Counted from the first letter of the stretch, positions 6,557 through 15,274 are shown. The stretch: DNA of 29,978 bases from an uncultured Campylobacter sp. (GCF_938041645.1 NZ_CALIST010000056.1:1-29978), one strand, 5' to 3'. The notes: generated by a model from the letters alone, not told the origin. Made by a program: numbers and translations.

Positions 6557-7371
6557 TAGGCGCGCGCTCAAAAAAATACCTAAGCCTTTTCGCGCTTGCT
6601 TGCTGCGTCGCCACCTTTGCGTTTTACCTGCGCTTTAAAAGCGAGGAAAACGAGATAAAAATCAAGCAGCAGTTCGATTTTAGCGCGAGCTTGTTTGAAA
6701 AGATCGTGGACGAAGAGAAGCTAAACGCCTTTGCGATCTCGCTGATTTTGTCGCAAAACAGCGACGTGGTGCGCTGTTTTGAGAGCGGTAAACACGGCGA
6801 GTGCATGGATGTGACGAAAAAATACAAAGATATCTTAAGCGCGGTGCCCTTTTATACGGGCGTGAAGATACATTTTCACACGCAAAACATCAGAAGTCTG
6901 GCCAGAAGCTGGAGCGACGAATTTTACAACGACGATCTGAGCTCCTTTCGCCATTCGCTTTTGCAGATCCGCCAGAGCCTGCTTCCAAAGGCGCTTGTGG
7001 AGATGGGGCGATGCGGGGTTTTCATGCGCGGAATTTCGCCTGTTTTTAGCGACGGTAAATTTATAGGAAGCGCCGAGATAATGCTAGATTTCGAGCACGT
7101 CATCGCGCAGATCAACCGCATGGGAAACGATATTTTTATCCTCGTAGATAAGAGGTTTGAGACCGACTGCTTCTACGATAAAATAGGCGTTATCAAGGAC
7201 TTTATCGTCGTAAACAGCGCGCCGGATTACGACGTTTTGTCGATCTTGGCGACGCTTGATTTTACTACGCAGAGTTTTATCAAAAAGGACGGGCATTATT
7301 TTTACGTGCGGGCGTTTTCGGACGAAAACGGCACGAAGCTGGGCTATATAATTTTACACCGCGAAGGCTAG
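6553..7371 (+). CDS. Free-standing dCache_3-like periplasmic sensor domain
   Basis: The 272-residue product has one N-terminal membrane anchor (about residues 9-27) and then a periplasmic sensory domain. The motifs TGVKIHFHTQNIRSLARSW (residues 102-120), NDDLSSFRHS (126-135) and MGRCGVFMRGISPVF (151-165) match double-Cache type 3 domains, which in Campylobacterota form the ligand-binding part of chemoreceptors and kinases. Here the protein ends right after the domain (GYIILHREG), with no second membrane helix, HAMP, signalling or kinase domain. No such domain is readable in the following 135 bp. It may be a truncated chemoreceptor or a real anchored binding protein that works with a separate partner. 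The ATG overlaps the HIT stop by 4 nt. Confidence 0.75.
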   Translation: MIGARSKKYLSLFALACCVATFAFYLRFKSEENEIKIKQQFDFSASLFEKIVDEEKLNAFAISLILSQNSDVVRCFESGKHGECMDVTKKYKDILSAVPFYTGVKIHFHTQNIRSLARSWSDEFYNDDLSSFRHSLLQIRQSLLPKALVEMGRCGVFMRGISPVFSDGKFIGSAEIMLDFEHVIAQINRMGNDIFILVDKRFETDCFYDKIGVIKDFIVVNSAPDYDVLSILATLDFTTQSFIKKDGHYFYVRAFSDENGTKLGYIILHREG

Positions 7372-7506
7372 CGGCGGGATTTAAATTTAGGCGCCTATCG
7401 CTTGTTTGTTTCGTAGCGGCGGCGGCAGCGCGGCGAGCGCTTTAAATTTAATCGCAAGATCGCGGAAATTTACGCTGAAATTTTAAATTTTAAAAGGAGC
7501 GTCGGT

Positions 7507-8274
7507 ATGAAATTTTATAAATCCGTTAAATTTAAAGCGCTAGCTGGAGTGCTGCTTCTGGCGACGATACTCTGCGCCGCATTTATCCGCATCGTGCCAG
7601 ACTATTCCACCTCGCGAGGCTTCGCCGTAGTTTCCCTCCCCGATTACAACAAATACAAGCAAGGATATTGCCTAAAAGAGGATAGGATTTTACCCAAAGA
7701 GGAGCTGTATAAAAGAGCAATAGGGCAGTATTTGGATTATGATCTAAAACTAGAGCAAATGATCAATGATTACAGGGCTTATACTTATGGTAGCCCTTGG
7801 CGTAGCTCATATGAAATCGCATATTATGAATTAGAAAATATAAATTTATCTAATTGGTTTGAAGTATTACAAAAGTATTATAAAGAGGGGAAAACGACCG
7901 AGGAGATACTCATAAAAGAGCTAAAAGCCAAAAAAACCGATCCTAAAAAATATCTAAAAATATCTTCAGATGGCGCAGGTTTCGGATTTGATAGGCCGAT
8001 AGTGCTTATTTATGGTGATGATAAAACAGTTATAGCCGATTTATTATTAGATAAATTTGTTCTAATTAATAAAAATTACTTGCGTTATAATCACAGTGAA
8101 TACTTACATGATAGAGCAGAAATCGATGTTATTACTAAAAAACATTATGAAGATAGGAGTAAAGTAATATTATTTGATACAAAAAAAGAGGGTACGGAAT
8201 TTGACAACTGCGGAAATCTAAATTATCCATTGGAAGAATATTATTTAGGTAGTAGAGAGGCAAAAGGCGGTTAA
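7507..8274 (+). CDS. Hypothetical membrane-anchored protein
   Basis: I do not recognise this 255-residue protein. It has a basic start and one hydrophobic segment (ALAGVLLLATILCAAFIRIV, about residues 12-31), so it is probably anchored with its bulk outside the cytoplasm. The rest is rich in Tyr, Lys, Asp and Glu, with a helical middle (YKRAIGQYLDYDLKLEQMI) and a strand-rich C-terminal half (PIVLIYGDDKTVIADLLLDKFVLI, in part). Two cysteines, near residues 52 and 239, might form a disulfide. AAAAGGAG precedes the ATG at 7507. The first ~45 codons share the GC-rich usage of neighbours, while the remainder is clearly AT-rich, hinting at a domain of different origin. Confidence 0.7.
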   Translation: MKFYKSVKFKALAGVLLLATILCAAFIRIVPDYSTSRGFAVVSLPDYNKYKQGYCLKEDRILPKEELYKRAIGQYLDYDLKLEQMINDYRAYTYGSPWRSSYEIAYYELENINLSNWFEVLQKYYKEGKTTEEILIKELKAKKTDPKKYLKISSDGAGFGFDRPIVLIYGDDKTVIADLLLDKFVLINKNYLRYNHSEYLHDRAEIDVITKKHYEDRSKVILFDTKKEGTEFDNCGNLNYPLEEYYLGSREAKGG

Positions 8275-8359
8275 AAAGCCACGCTAAAACAAAATTTTAA
8301 AAAGCCCTAGCCGCACGAATTTTACTTTTAAAATTTGCGCCCAAATTTAACGCGCCGTT

Positions 8360-9478
8360 TTAGTCTAAAAGCTTCTGCTTAAACAGCGGGATTTTGTAGC
8401 AAAAAGTGCTGCCCTCGCCGAGCTTCGAACTGACGCTTTTTGCGATGCCGTAGCGCTTACAAATTTTCTCGATTATGTTTAGCCCGAGGCCGAATCCACC
8501 AAGAGCCGCGTTTTCGCGCGAGTATCTATCCCAGATCGCGCTCGTATCCTTTATGCCGATGCCGAAGTCCTGCACGCTAAAGACCGCTATGCTCACCCCT
8601 TTTTCCAGCCCGATGATGATCTTGCCGCCGGGGCGCGAGTATTTTATGGCGTTACTTAGGGTGTTGTCGATGAGGCGCATTAGCGAGGTTTCGTCCATAA
8701 AAACGCTCACATCTGGCGCTATTCGCGATTGCAGGCTTATATTTTTGCTTTTTGCGACCAGATAGATGAAATTTATCCTAGCGCCCAAAAACTCGCTCAT
8801 ATTGATGCGGCGGCTTTTTAAGCTCATCTTGCCGCTTTTGATGAAGTATTCTACGTCCTCGTAAGTAATGATCATCTGCTTAAGCGCGGATTTTATTCGC
8901 GCCGTGTGCTTGTCGCGTAGGCCTAGCATCTCGGTGTTGATGAGCGCGACGCCCAGAGGGGTCTTTAGCTCGTGCATCGCGTCGTTGAAAAACGCCTTGA
9001 TGAGGTTGCTTTGCTGCGCGTAGAAATTTTTTATGATTTTGTAGTTAAACAGCGCGATGATGAGCGCTACGAAAATCGTGATGAAGATCGTAGAGATCGC
9101 GATAAATTCTATCTTGGCATAGCTTATCTTTTTTGAGATGACGAAAAAATGCAGCTTGCCCTCGTATAGAAAGTGGCGCTTAAAAAACACCCGCCCGCCG
9201 AATTTCAGCGTGATAAATGCAAAATCTGGCGGCTGCACGCTTAGGTTTGATCTTAAAATTTCGCCGTTTGCATTTAGGATCGCGTAGTCGTAGATGAGCT
9301 CGTCTTTTAGATCGGGATACGCTCCGCTTAGGGCTTCGCCACTTTTTTGTATCAGCTCGGCGACGTCGGCGCTCTCCTCGATTTTGGAATTTAAATAGAT
9401 GATATAAAGGCTCTCGCTTATAAAGGCGCCGATGATGAAAATCGCGCTAAAAAGCGTAAATTTAAACCCTTTAAGCAT
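8360..9478 (-). CDS. Sensor histidine kinase (psr-linked)
   Basis: A 372-residue membrane kinase. TM1 is about residues 9-29 and TM2 about 122-146, enclosing a ~90-residue periplasmic domain. After TM2 the chain goes almost directly into the dimerisation helix, with no visible HAMP. The H-box is MHELKTPLG with His169 as phospho-acceptor. The N-box is DNTLSNAIKYS (Asn275), then DFGIGI (G1) and GGFGLGL (G2) for ATP binding. The start at 9478 lies 8 nt inside the end of the response-regulator gene, typical for a coupled pair; an upstream extension in this frame would be antisense-like sequence within the regulator gene. It most likely phosphorylates the OmpR-type regulator encoded just before it. 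The ligand is unknown; the operon suggests a sulfur compound. Confidence 0.93.
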   Translation of the reverse strand: MLKGFKFTLFSAIFIIGAFISESLYIIYLNSKIEESADVAELIQKSGEALSGAYPDLKDELIYDYAILNANGEILRSNLSVQPPDFAFITLKFGGRVFFKRHFLYEGKLHFFVISKKISYAKIEFIAISTIFITIFVALIIALFNYKIIKNFYAQQSNLIKAFFNDAMHELKTPLGVALINTEMLGLRDKHTARIKSALKQMIITYEDVEYFIKSGKMSLKSRRINMSEFLGARINFIYLVAKSKNISLQSRIAPDVSVFMDETSLMRLIDNTLSNAIKYSRPGGKIIIGLEKGVSIAVFSVQDFGIGIKDTSAIWDRYSRENAALGGFGLGLNIIEKICKRYGIAKSVSSKLGEGSTFCYKIPLFKQKLLD

Positions 9479-10124
9479 TGATCTTATATCCGAGTCCGCG
9501 GCTGGAGAGGATGAAATCGTTGCTCGTTTTGGCGCGGAGGTTGCTGATATGCACGCGCACATCGACGCTGCCCGCCTCGCCGTCCCACACGTCGGCGATG
9601 AGTTCATCGACGCTTACGAATCTTTTGATATTGGCGAGCAGAAATTCTATAATCTTGATCTCTTTGGCGCTTAGCGATATCTCTTCGTCCGCGCGTTTTA
9701 AAATTTTTAAATTTGCGAAGTAGTGAAATTTATCCGCGATCTTGACGGCGCCCTTTTCGTCGCCGAAATACTTTCGCATCAGCTCGCTTACTCTAAATTT
9801 AAGCTCGGCTAGGTGGAAAGGCTTTTTTAGATATTCGTTGCAACCAAGCTCATAGCACTGGCTCAAATCGTCGATGTCGCCGAGCGAGGTCATCATCATC
9901 ACGGGAGTGTTGAGGCCGAGGCTTCGCGCATATCTCAGCACCTCTTCGCCCGAAACCTCCGGCACTTTGATGTCTAAGATCAGCAAGTGGTAGGCATTCG
10001 CGGCAATCTTATCACAGGCTGCGTCGCCGCTTTCACATTCGTCCACCTCGTAGCCGAGCTCCTGCAGATACTCACTTACGCTGCTTCTGTATTCAAAATC
10101 GTCTTCTAAAAGTAAAATTTTCAA
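9471..10124 (-). CDS. OmpR/PhoB-family response regulator (psr-linked)
   Basis: A 217-residue DNA-binding regulator. The receiver domain (residues 1-~117) has the acidic pair Asp8/Asp9, phospho-acceptor Asp51 in LLILDIKVPEVSG, Thr79 and Lys101 in KKPF. The C-terminal winged helix (about 125-217) has the family pattern LSAKEIKIIEFLL, then VSVDELIADVWD, VDVRVHISNLRAK and the final hairpin SSRGLGYKI. It follows psrC by 26 bp on the same strand and overlaps the kinase gene by 8 nt, so it belongs to the psr transcription unit. Inference: it controls the psr operon, possibly autoregulating. Confidence 0.95.
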   Translation of the reverse strand: MKILLLEDDFEYRSSVSEYLQELGYEVDECESGDAACDKIAANAYHLLILDIKVPEVSGEEVLRYARSLGLNTPVMMMTSLGDIDDLSQCYELGCNEYLKKPFHLAELKFRVSELMRKYFGDEKGAVKIADKFHYFANLKILKRADEEISLSAKEIKIIEFLLANIKRFVSVDELIADVWDGEAGSVDVRVHISNLRAKTSNDFILSSRGLGYKINA

Positions 10125-10150
10125 ACCCGTTCCCTAAATCGGGAGCGAGA

Positions 10151-11122
10151 CTACGCTCCCGTGCAAATTTGCCCCGCATATACGATATAGTAGCGAAGCA
10201 GAATGACGCCGCAAAGCACGACGAAAGAATTTAAAACTATAAACGCAGGCTTGTAGGCGTGGTTTTTCAGCGCCGTAAAGGCGATGATGATCGGAGCGAT
10301 GAGCCCCGTGCCTAAAACGCCGATCCAGAAAATTTTACCGTAAACCTCGTGCGTCAAAGCCTGCTGTGCCGCAAGCGCGCTAGTGCCGCCCTCAAAATAC
10401 ATCCCGACAAACAGAATGAATAAAAGCGGAATCTCAAAGAGTATCGCGCGCAGATCAAGCACCAAAAGGTATTTTATGCTATCTTTGTTTAACGAGCCTT
10501 TAAAAAACAGAAGTCCAACTAAAATGCTCGCCGCGATGCCGCTGGAAAAGCCCGATAGCAAAAATAAAATCGGTAGCACCGGAGTATTCCAAAGCGGAAT
10601 TTTCATTACCGCGCTTAGCAAAAAGCCCGTATATGCGCCCACGCAAAGAGCAAGGATAAATAAAACTCGCTCGAAGAGTTTGGAAGCTTTGGCAAACGAG
10701 CTTAGCAAATTTACGATAGGTCGCAGAAACGCAAGTAGTTTAAATTTACAAATTTCCTCGCCGAAGACACATAGCGCAAATACAAAGCTAAACGGCACGT
10801 AGATCAAAAGCGCCAAAACGCCGAGGCTCATTACGGAGCCGAAGTTAAATTTGATCAGCAAAAGATAAAAGCTAAATGGCTTGCCCAGATCAAAGATCAA
10901 AAGCAAAAGCCCCGCGCAGATCGTAAGCGGCGCCGTGATCGCACCTGCTCTTATCATCGCGTCCCAGATAGAATTTTGCTCGCTTTCGTGGCGATTCCAT
11001 TTAACTAAAAGCGCCACCATCGTTGCTCCCGCGCTAAGACCCGCCAAAAATAGATAAATCGCAATCGGCCAAGGCCAGTAAATTTCAGAGTATTGGCTCA
11101 TATCGCCCCACATATTATTCAT
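10151..11122 (-). CDS. psrC: NrfD/PsrC-type membrane quinol-oxidising subunit
   Basis: A 323-residue integral membrane protein of the NrfD/PsrC family, which passes electrons from menaquinol to the iron-sulfur partner. Eight to nine hydrophobic helices are visible. The N-terminal YSEIYWPWPIAIYLFLAGLSAGA is the family signature (W-P-x-A-x-Y-x-F-x-G-x-S-A-G), and the chain ends in IVYAGQICTGA. Size and gene order match PsrC of Wolinella-type polysulfide reductase and PhsC-like relatives. Its ATG overlaps the end of psrB by 8 nt. It would anchor PsrAB at the periplasmic face of the inner membrane. Confidence 0.9.
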   Translation of the reverse strand: MNNMWGDMSQYSEIYWPWPIAIYLFLAGLSAGATMVALLVKWNRHESEQNSIWDAMIRAGAITAPLTICAGLLLLIFDLGKPFSFYLLLIKFNFGSVMSLGVLALLIYVPFSFVFALCVFGEEICKFKLLAFLRPIVNLLSSFAKASKLFERVLFILALCVGAYTGFLLSAVMKIPLWNTPVLPILFLLSGFSSGIAASILVGLLFFKGSLNKDSIKYLLVLDLRAILFEIPLLFILFVGMYFEGGTSALAAQQALTHEVYGKIFWIGVLGTGLIAPIIIAFTALKNHAYKPAFIVLNSFVVLCGVILLRYYIVYAGQICTGA

Positions 11123-11681
11123 AGCGTCCTCCTTTTTTGTTTTTGATATTCGCTAGGCGCGGCTTGGTGTTTAGATACGCTTTTGGATATTCTACGCTCG
11201 TTTTGGCTAGCAGCTTGCTTACCTCGGAATTTACGTCATTTACGTCGCCGAAAGTTAAAGCATCCGTTGGGCACACGCTTACGCATGCGGGCTGCAAGCC
11301 TTTGATAGTGCGGTTCGTGTAGCAAAAGGTGCATTTGCCGATAGCGTGCGTGATAGGATCGACAAATCTGGCGTCATAAGGACAGGCCAGGATGCAGTAT
11401 TTGCAGCTGACGCAAAGCCTCTCGTCTATGAGCGTTACGCCGTCTTTGGTTTTAAAGCTAGCGCCCGTAGGGCAGACGTCCACGCAGGGGCTGTCCTCGC
11501 ACATAACGCAGCTGGCGCGCGAGTAATCGAGCTTTAAGCTTGGAAAAACGCCGCTTGTTTTGCCGTGCACCTGCAGCCTATAAACGCCGCTCGGTACGCC
11601 GTTTTCGTTCCTGCACGCAACCGAACAGGCTTGGCAACCTATACATAAATTTTCGTCGTGAATCATTATGAGTTTTTTCAT
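11115..11681 (-). CDS. psrB: Four-cluster ferredoxin subunit (PsrB/PhsB-like)
   Basis: A 188-residue electron-transfer subunit with four cysteine groups: CIGCQACSVAC, CVMCEDSPCVDVCP, CVSCKYCILACP, and CTFC with CVSVCP. This is the arrangement for four [4Fe-4S] clusters in DMSO-reductase-family complexes. It has no signal peptide of its own, and such subunits are normally exported with their Tat-bearing catalytic partner. It lies 10 bp after psrA and overlaps psrC by 8 nt. It should carry electrons from PsrC to the molybdopterin subunit. Confidence 0.93.
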   Translation of the reverse strand: MKKLIMIHDENLCIGCQACSVACRNENGVPSGVYRLQVHGKTSGVFPSLKLDYSRASCVMCEDSPCVDVCPTGASFKTKDGVTLIDERLCVSCKYCILACPYDARFVDPITHAIGKCTFCYTNRTIKGLQPACVSVCPTDALTFGDVNDVNSEVSKLLAKTSVEYPKAYLNTKPRLANIKNKKGGRYE

Positions 11682-11691
11682 AATCGCTCCC

Positions 11692-13956
11692 TTAAATTTT
11701 AACTATATCGACGCCGACGTTGGTTACCATCGTGCTTACCACAGGACCCGCAGCGGGATCGAGAAGGACGCTTTGGTTCGTGCCTATGCCGTTCGTGCGC
11801 TTTAGCCCGGGGCTTACGTGCCCAAAGCCGTGGTATAAAAATAGGCAATCGTCTCTGATGCCTTGCGTGACGAAAATTTTAGCCTTTTGCTCGCCGAATT
11901 TGTTTTTGAGCTTCACGACATCGCCCGTCTTTAGCCCCTCCGCTTTTGCAGAAGCTGGGCTGATCCAAACCGGCGATTCGCTCATCATATCGTTTAAAAT
12001 TTTGACATTTTGAGTGTGGCCGTTGGTGTGAAGCGCGGTCTTGCCGGTCATCAAGCAGTATTTGTGTCCGCCAAATACGTTCATACCCTCGGTGTTTAAG
12101 CAGCCGTATCCCGCGAAAAGCTCCTCCACTTTCGGTGCAAAAAGCTCGATCTTGCCGCTCGGGGTTTTAAATTTCATCTGCGAGCTCATCTCGCCGTTTT
12201 CGTCCACGAACTCCGCCGCGGCAGGATATTTATCGATAAATTTAGCCACGAGCTTCGGCTCTCGGTAGTATAGCTTCGGCACCTTGTAGCTTACGTAGCC
12301 GTTTTTGATTAAATTTGCGATTAGCTCTGCGTTGCCTTTGGCTTGCTGCATGCGGTATTCGTCGATGTTGTTCCAGGTGTAGTCTTTATCGATCTTCATC
12401 ACCCTCGCAAGCTCTCTAAAAATTTCATAGCCGCACTTCGTATCGCCCACCGGCTCGACGGCCTTGTTTCGCATCACAAATCCAGGCGCGGTGCCACCTT
12501 TGTTTTGAATCGACTCGTCGCGCTCCAAATACGTGGATTCGGGCAAGATCACGTCGGCTAAGCACGCGAAGTCGCTCATATATACGTCGATTGCGAGCAC
12601 GAAGTCTAGCTTTTTGATCGCCTCTACGCTCTTATCCACGCCCGCAACGTTGATGAGGTGGTTAAAGCGCGTGCTGACCCAGCCTTTTACGGGGTAAGGC
12701 TTTTCGCTTAAAATCGTAGGCGCGATCTGCATCAAAACGCCGTGTTTGCGTGGCACGAAGAAATTTTCGCTACCTTCTTCGCCGCAGCCGTCGATGCGCG
12801 CGGTCTTTGGAATTTTAAAATTTTTATCCGGGTTTGAGATGGTAGGGAATAGATCCTCTTTGCAAAGCGCGTTGAAGGTTTTGGAATCTTTAGAGAAGTA
12901 AATTCCGCCCTTTTTCTCGACGTTTCCCATCAGCGCGTTTGCGATCGCGATGGCGCGCGTGCGGACGTATTCGGCCTTAGCGGTCGTGGTTTTGTGCCCC
13001 CAGTCGATTACGACTGCGGGAGCCGCGGCGTAAATTTCATTTGCGATGCGCTCTACCTTGTCCGCTTTGATCCCAGTAATGGCCTCTTGCCAAAGCGGCG
13101 TCGTATCCTTCACGGACTCCCTTAGCTCCTCTAGCCCCACGGCGTATTGTTCGATAAATTTTTTGTCGTATTTGTTATCGCGCAGCCAGACGTGGATTAG
13201 CGCCATCAAAAACGCCGCGTCGGTTCCCGGTTTTATCGGCAGCCACTCGTCAGCTTTGGAAGCTACGACGCTAAAGCGCGGATCGAGAACCAAAAGCTTT
13301 ACGTCCTCTCTGCTTGCGGCTTTTGCGAGCTTTTTAGTTTTTGAGATGTCGATGCCTTCAAAAAGATTATGGCCGAAATTTACGATATATTTTGCATCGC
13401 CGTAGTCTCTTTGCATGTTGGTGCCGAAGGTGTGCGGTACGGCGATATTGTAGGTGATCGGACAACAGGACCAGTGCGAGTAGATGTTCGGGCTGCCGTA
13501 GGCACAGGCGAAATTCATCATCTGGGTGTGGTGTTCGCCCGTTTTGGATGTAAAAACTACGCTTTGCGGGCCGTATTTTTGCGAAATCTCCTCTAGTCTC
13601 TGCGCGCAAATTTTAAGCGCCTCATCCCAGCTTGCTTCTCTAAATTTGCCCTCGCCGCGCTCGCCTACGCGAATGAGCGGCTTAATGAGTCTTTGATCGT
13701 CGTAGAGCTGATTGATGCCCGCTCCGCCGCGAGCGCAGACGGAGGTTTTGTTTGCAAACCTGTGGTTGCCCTCGATGAGAGCGCCGCGACCGTCTTTGAC
13801 GGTCACTTCGATAGGACAGCGCGAGGAGCACATCTCGCAGACGCTGGCGACTTTCTTTTCCGTCCCGCCAGTGACTGCGCTAGCGTTTAAATTTAGATTT
13901 AACGTCGCTAGCGTGCCGATCGCGGCGGTGCTTTTTAAGAAATTTCGTCTATTCAT
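11692..13956 (-). CDS. psrA: Molybdopterin oxidoreductase catalytic subunit, polysulfide/thiosulfate reductase type
   Basis: A 754-residue periplasmic enzyme of the DMSO reductase family. The N-terminus MNRRNFLKSTAAIGTLATL is a Tat signal (R-R-N-F-L-K), with cleavage likely after ASA (~residue 27). Cys40, Cys43, Cys47 and Cys74 bind the proximal [4Fe-4S] cluster. The YSHWSCCPITYN segment near residue 165 holds the Cys expected to ligate molybdenum, as in PsrA/PhsA (nitrate reductase Nap also uses Cys; formate dehydrogenase uses Sec/Cys). The C-terminal beta barrel domain (about 635-754) starts at KYCLMTGKTALHTNGHTQN. Length and the A-B-C gene order fit PsrA/PhsA; substrate choice among polysulfide, thiosulfate and tetrathionate cannot be read from sequence. 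AAGGAG precedes the ATG. Confidence 0.92.
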   Translation of the reverse strand: MNRRNFLKSTAAIGTLATLNLNLNASAVTGGTEKKVASVCEMCSSRCPIEVTVKDGRGALIEGNHRFANKTSVCARGGAGINQLYDDQRLIKPLIRVGERGEGKFREASWDEALKICAQRLEEISQKYGPQSVVFTSKTGEHHTQMMNFACAYGSPNIYSHWSCCPITYNIAVPHTFGTNMQRDYGDAKYIVNFGHNLFEGIDISKTKKLAKAASREDVKLLVLDPRFSVVASKADEWLPIKPGTDAAFLMALIHVWLRDNKYDKKFIEQYAVGLEELRESVKDTTPLWQEAITGIKADKVERIANEIYAAAPAVVIDWGHKTTTAKAEYVRTRAIAIANALMGNVEKKGGIYFSKDSKTFNALCKEDLFPTISNPDKNFKIPKTARIDGCGEEGSENFFVPRKHGVLMQIAPTILSEKPYPVKGWVSTRFNHLINVAGVDKSVEAIKKLDFVLAIDVYMSDFACLADVILPESTYLERDESIQNKGGTAPGFVMRNKAVEPVGDTKCGYEIFRELARVMKIDKDYTWNNIDEYRMQQAKGNAELIANLIKNGYVSYKVPKLYYREPKLVAKFIDKYPAAAEFVDENGEMSSQMKFKTPSGKIELFAPKVEELFAGYGCLNTEGMNVFGGHKYCLMTGKTALHTNGHTQNVKILNDMMSESPVWISPASAKAEGLKTGDVVKLKNKFGEQKAKIFVTQGIRDDCLFLYHGFGHVSPGLKRTNGIGTNQSVLLDPAAGPVVSTMVTNVGVDIVKI

Positions 13957-14000
13957 AAAAACTCCTTACCTTTAAATTTCGGTAGGAATTCTAAGGCTTC

Positions 14001-14006
14001 ATTGTA
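14001..14006 (-). promoter_or_regulatory. Probable -10 of the psr operon
   Basis: The minus strand reads TACAAT here, giving a start near 13,995 and a ~39-nt leader to the psrA ATG at 13,956. No consensus -35 is seen. The region between promoter and start contains TACC-N10-GGTA, a weak inverted repeat that might bind a regulator. Confidence 0.4.
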
Positions 14007-14041
14007 AAAATAAGGTTAATTTTGATAATGCAGCTTTTGGC

Positions 14042-15274
14042 TTAGACTTTATCTCGAAAGATAAAATGCGTCCTACGCCGTATTTTAAAGCCGTAAAATA
14101 GCGCCAGTAGTAGCAAAATGCTAATTGCGCCGCAGATCGCAAGGGCTACGCGAGCGCCCAGTAGCTCTGTAAAAAAGCCCGATATGAGCGCTCCAAATGG
14201 CGTACTACCTATTAAAAATAGCGCGTATAAGCTAAGCACGCGTCCGCGAAATTCGTTGCTTACGTGCATTTGCACGATGGAGTTGATGCTTGAGTTTGTG
14301 ATTACGAAAAGAAATCCAGTTACGGCAAGCCCTGCCGCAGCCCATGCGAAGGAATTCGCAGTCCCAGTAAGAGCTAAGCTCACCCCCATAGCGATCGCGC
14401 ACGATCTGATTTTGCGGATGCCAAGTTTATCAAAAATTGCTACGAAAAGCGCGCCGCAAAAGGCTCCCACGCCTAGAGCCGACATCAAATATCCGAAGCT
14501 TCGCTCATCCGCGTCTAGGCTAAGCTTAACAAGTGCCGAGATCGTTACGTTGTAATTTGGCACCAGCGTCGCTACGATAAGCACTATTATCATTAGCTCG
14601 CTTAGAATTTTTTTGTGCGATACATACGAAATTCCAGCACCGATCGAGGCAAAAACGCCTCCGCTTCTGCTAGATAGCGTAGTAACGGATGGCGGAATTT
14701 TTATGAAAAACAGCGAAACGATGATACCTAAAAAGCTAAGCGCATTGAATAAAAAGCAAAAGCCCACGCCCCACAGCGCCATCACTATCCCTGCAAGTGC
14801 GGGCCCTGCGATACGAGCGACGTTGAAGGACATAGAATTTAACGCTATGGCGTTGGCTAGATCGCGGGGCGAGTCGATGAGGTCTTTTACCATCGACTGA
14901 CGGCTCGGGGCGTCCATGCTGGTAAATATGCCGCTTGCAAAAGCGCAAAATAAAATTTTGCCGAAAGAATATAGCTCGCAAAAGCTCATAACTGCGAAAA
15001 TTGAAGCAGTCACCGCCATGCCTATTTGAGCGAGCAGAAGGATCTTTTTGCGATTAAACTTATCGAGCAGTACACCGGAAAACGGCGTGAAAAGTAGCGC
15101 GGGCAAGAACCGCGCCGCGGCTACAAGGCTGACCTTAAAAGCGTCTGCGGTGATGCTTAGCACTAGCCACGGTAGCGCGACGCTTTGCATCCAAGAACCG
15201 ATCAGCGAGAGATTCATCCCGATCCAATAAATTCTAAAATTTGAGTATTTAAGCGATAGGAAGGGATTTTTCAA
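14042..15274 (-). CDS. MFS transporter, EntS-like (MFS_3) group
   Basis: A 410-residue inner-membrane protein with 12 predicted helices. The start FLSLKYSNFRIYWIGMNLSL followed by GSWMQSVALPWLVLSIT and GVLLDKFNRKKILLLAQ is characteristic of the MFS_3 branch (EntS/enterobactin exporter and macrolide-type exporters); C. jejuni has similar proteins. The middle contains PSRQSMVKDLI, also typical of that branch. The likely role is drug or siderophore export; the substrate is unknown. The start codon is TTG at 15,274, with AAAAGG seven bases upstream and homology beginning immediately; no ATG is close. It ends 85 bp before psrA on the same strand, so read-through into the psr operon is possible. 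Confidence 0.9.
   Translation of the reverse strand: MKNPFLSLKYSNFRIYWIGMNLSLIGSWMQSVALPWLVLSITADAFKVSLVAAARFLPALLFTPFSGVLLDKFNRKKILLLAQIGMAVTASIFAVMSFCELYSFGKILFCAFASGIFTSMDAPSRQSMVKDLIDSPRDLANAIALNSMSFNVARIAGPALAGIVMALWGVGFCFLFNALSFLGIIVSLFFIKIPPSVTTLSSRSGGVFASIGAGISYVSHKKILSELMIIVLIVATLVPNYNVTISALVKLSLDADERSFGYLMSALGVGAFCGALFVAIFDKLGIRKIRSCAIAMGVSLALTGTANSFAWAAAGLAVTGFLFVITNSSINSIVQMHVSNEFRGRVLSLYALFLIGSTPFGALISGFFTELLGARVALAICGAISILLLLALFYGFKIRRRTHFIFRDKV

Noticed and set aside
9479..9607. N-terminal extension of the kinase (43 residues, Cys/Ser-rich)
   Set aside because: It lies wholly inside the response-regulator gene in another frame; the ATG at 9478 fits the membrane-helix start and an 8-nt overlap.
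13369..13975. Long frames antisense to psrA
   Set aside because: Shadows produced by GC-rich codons of psrA; no ribosome sites or recognisable domains.
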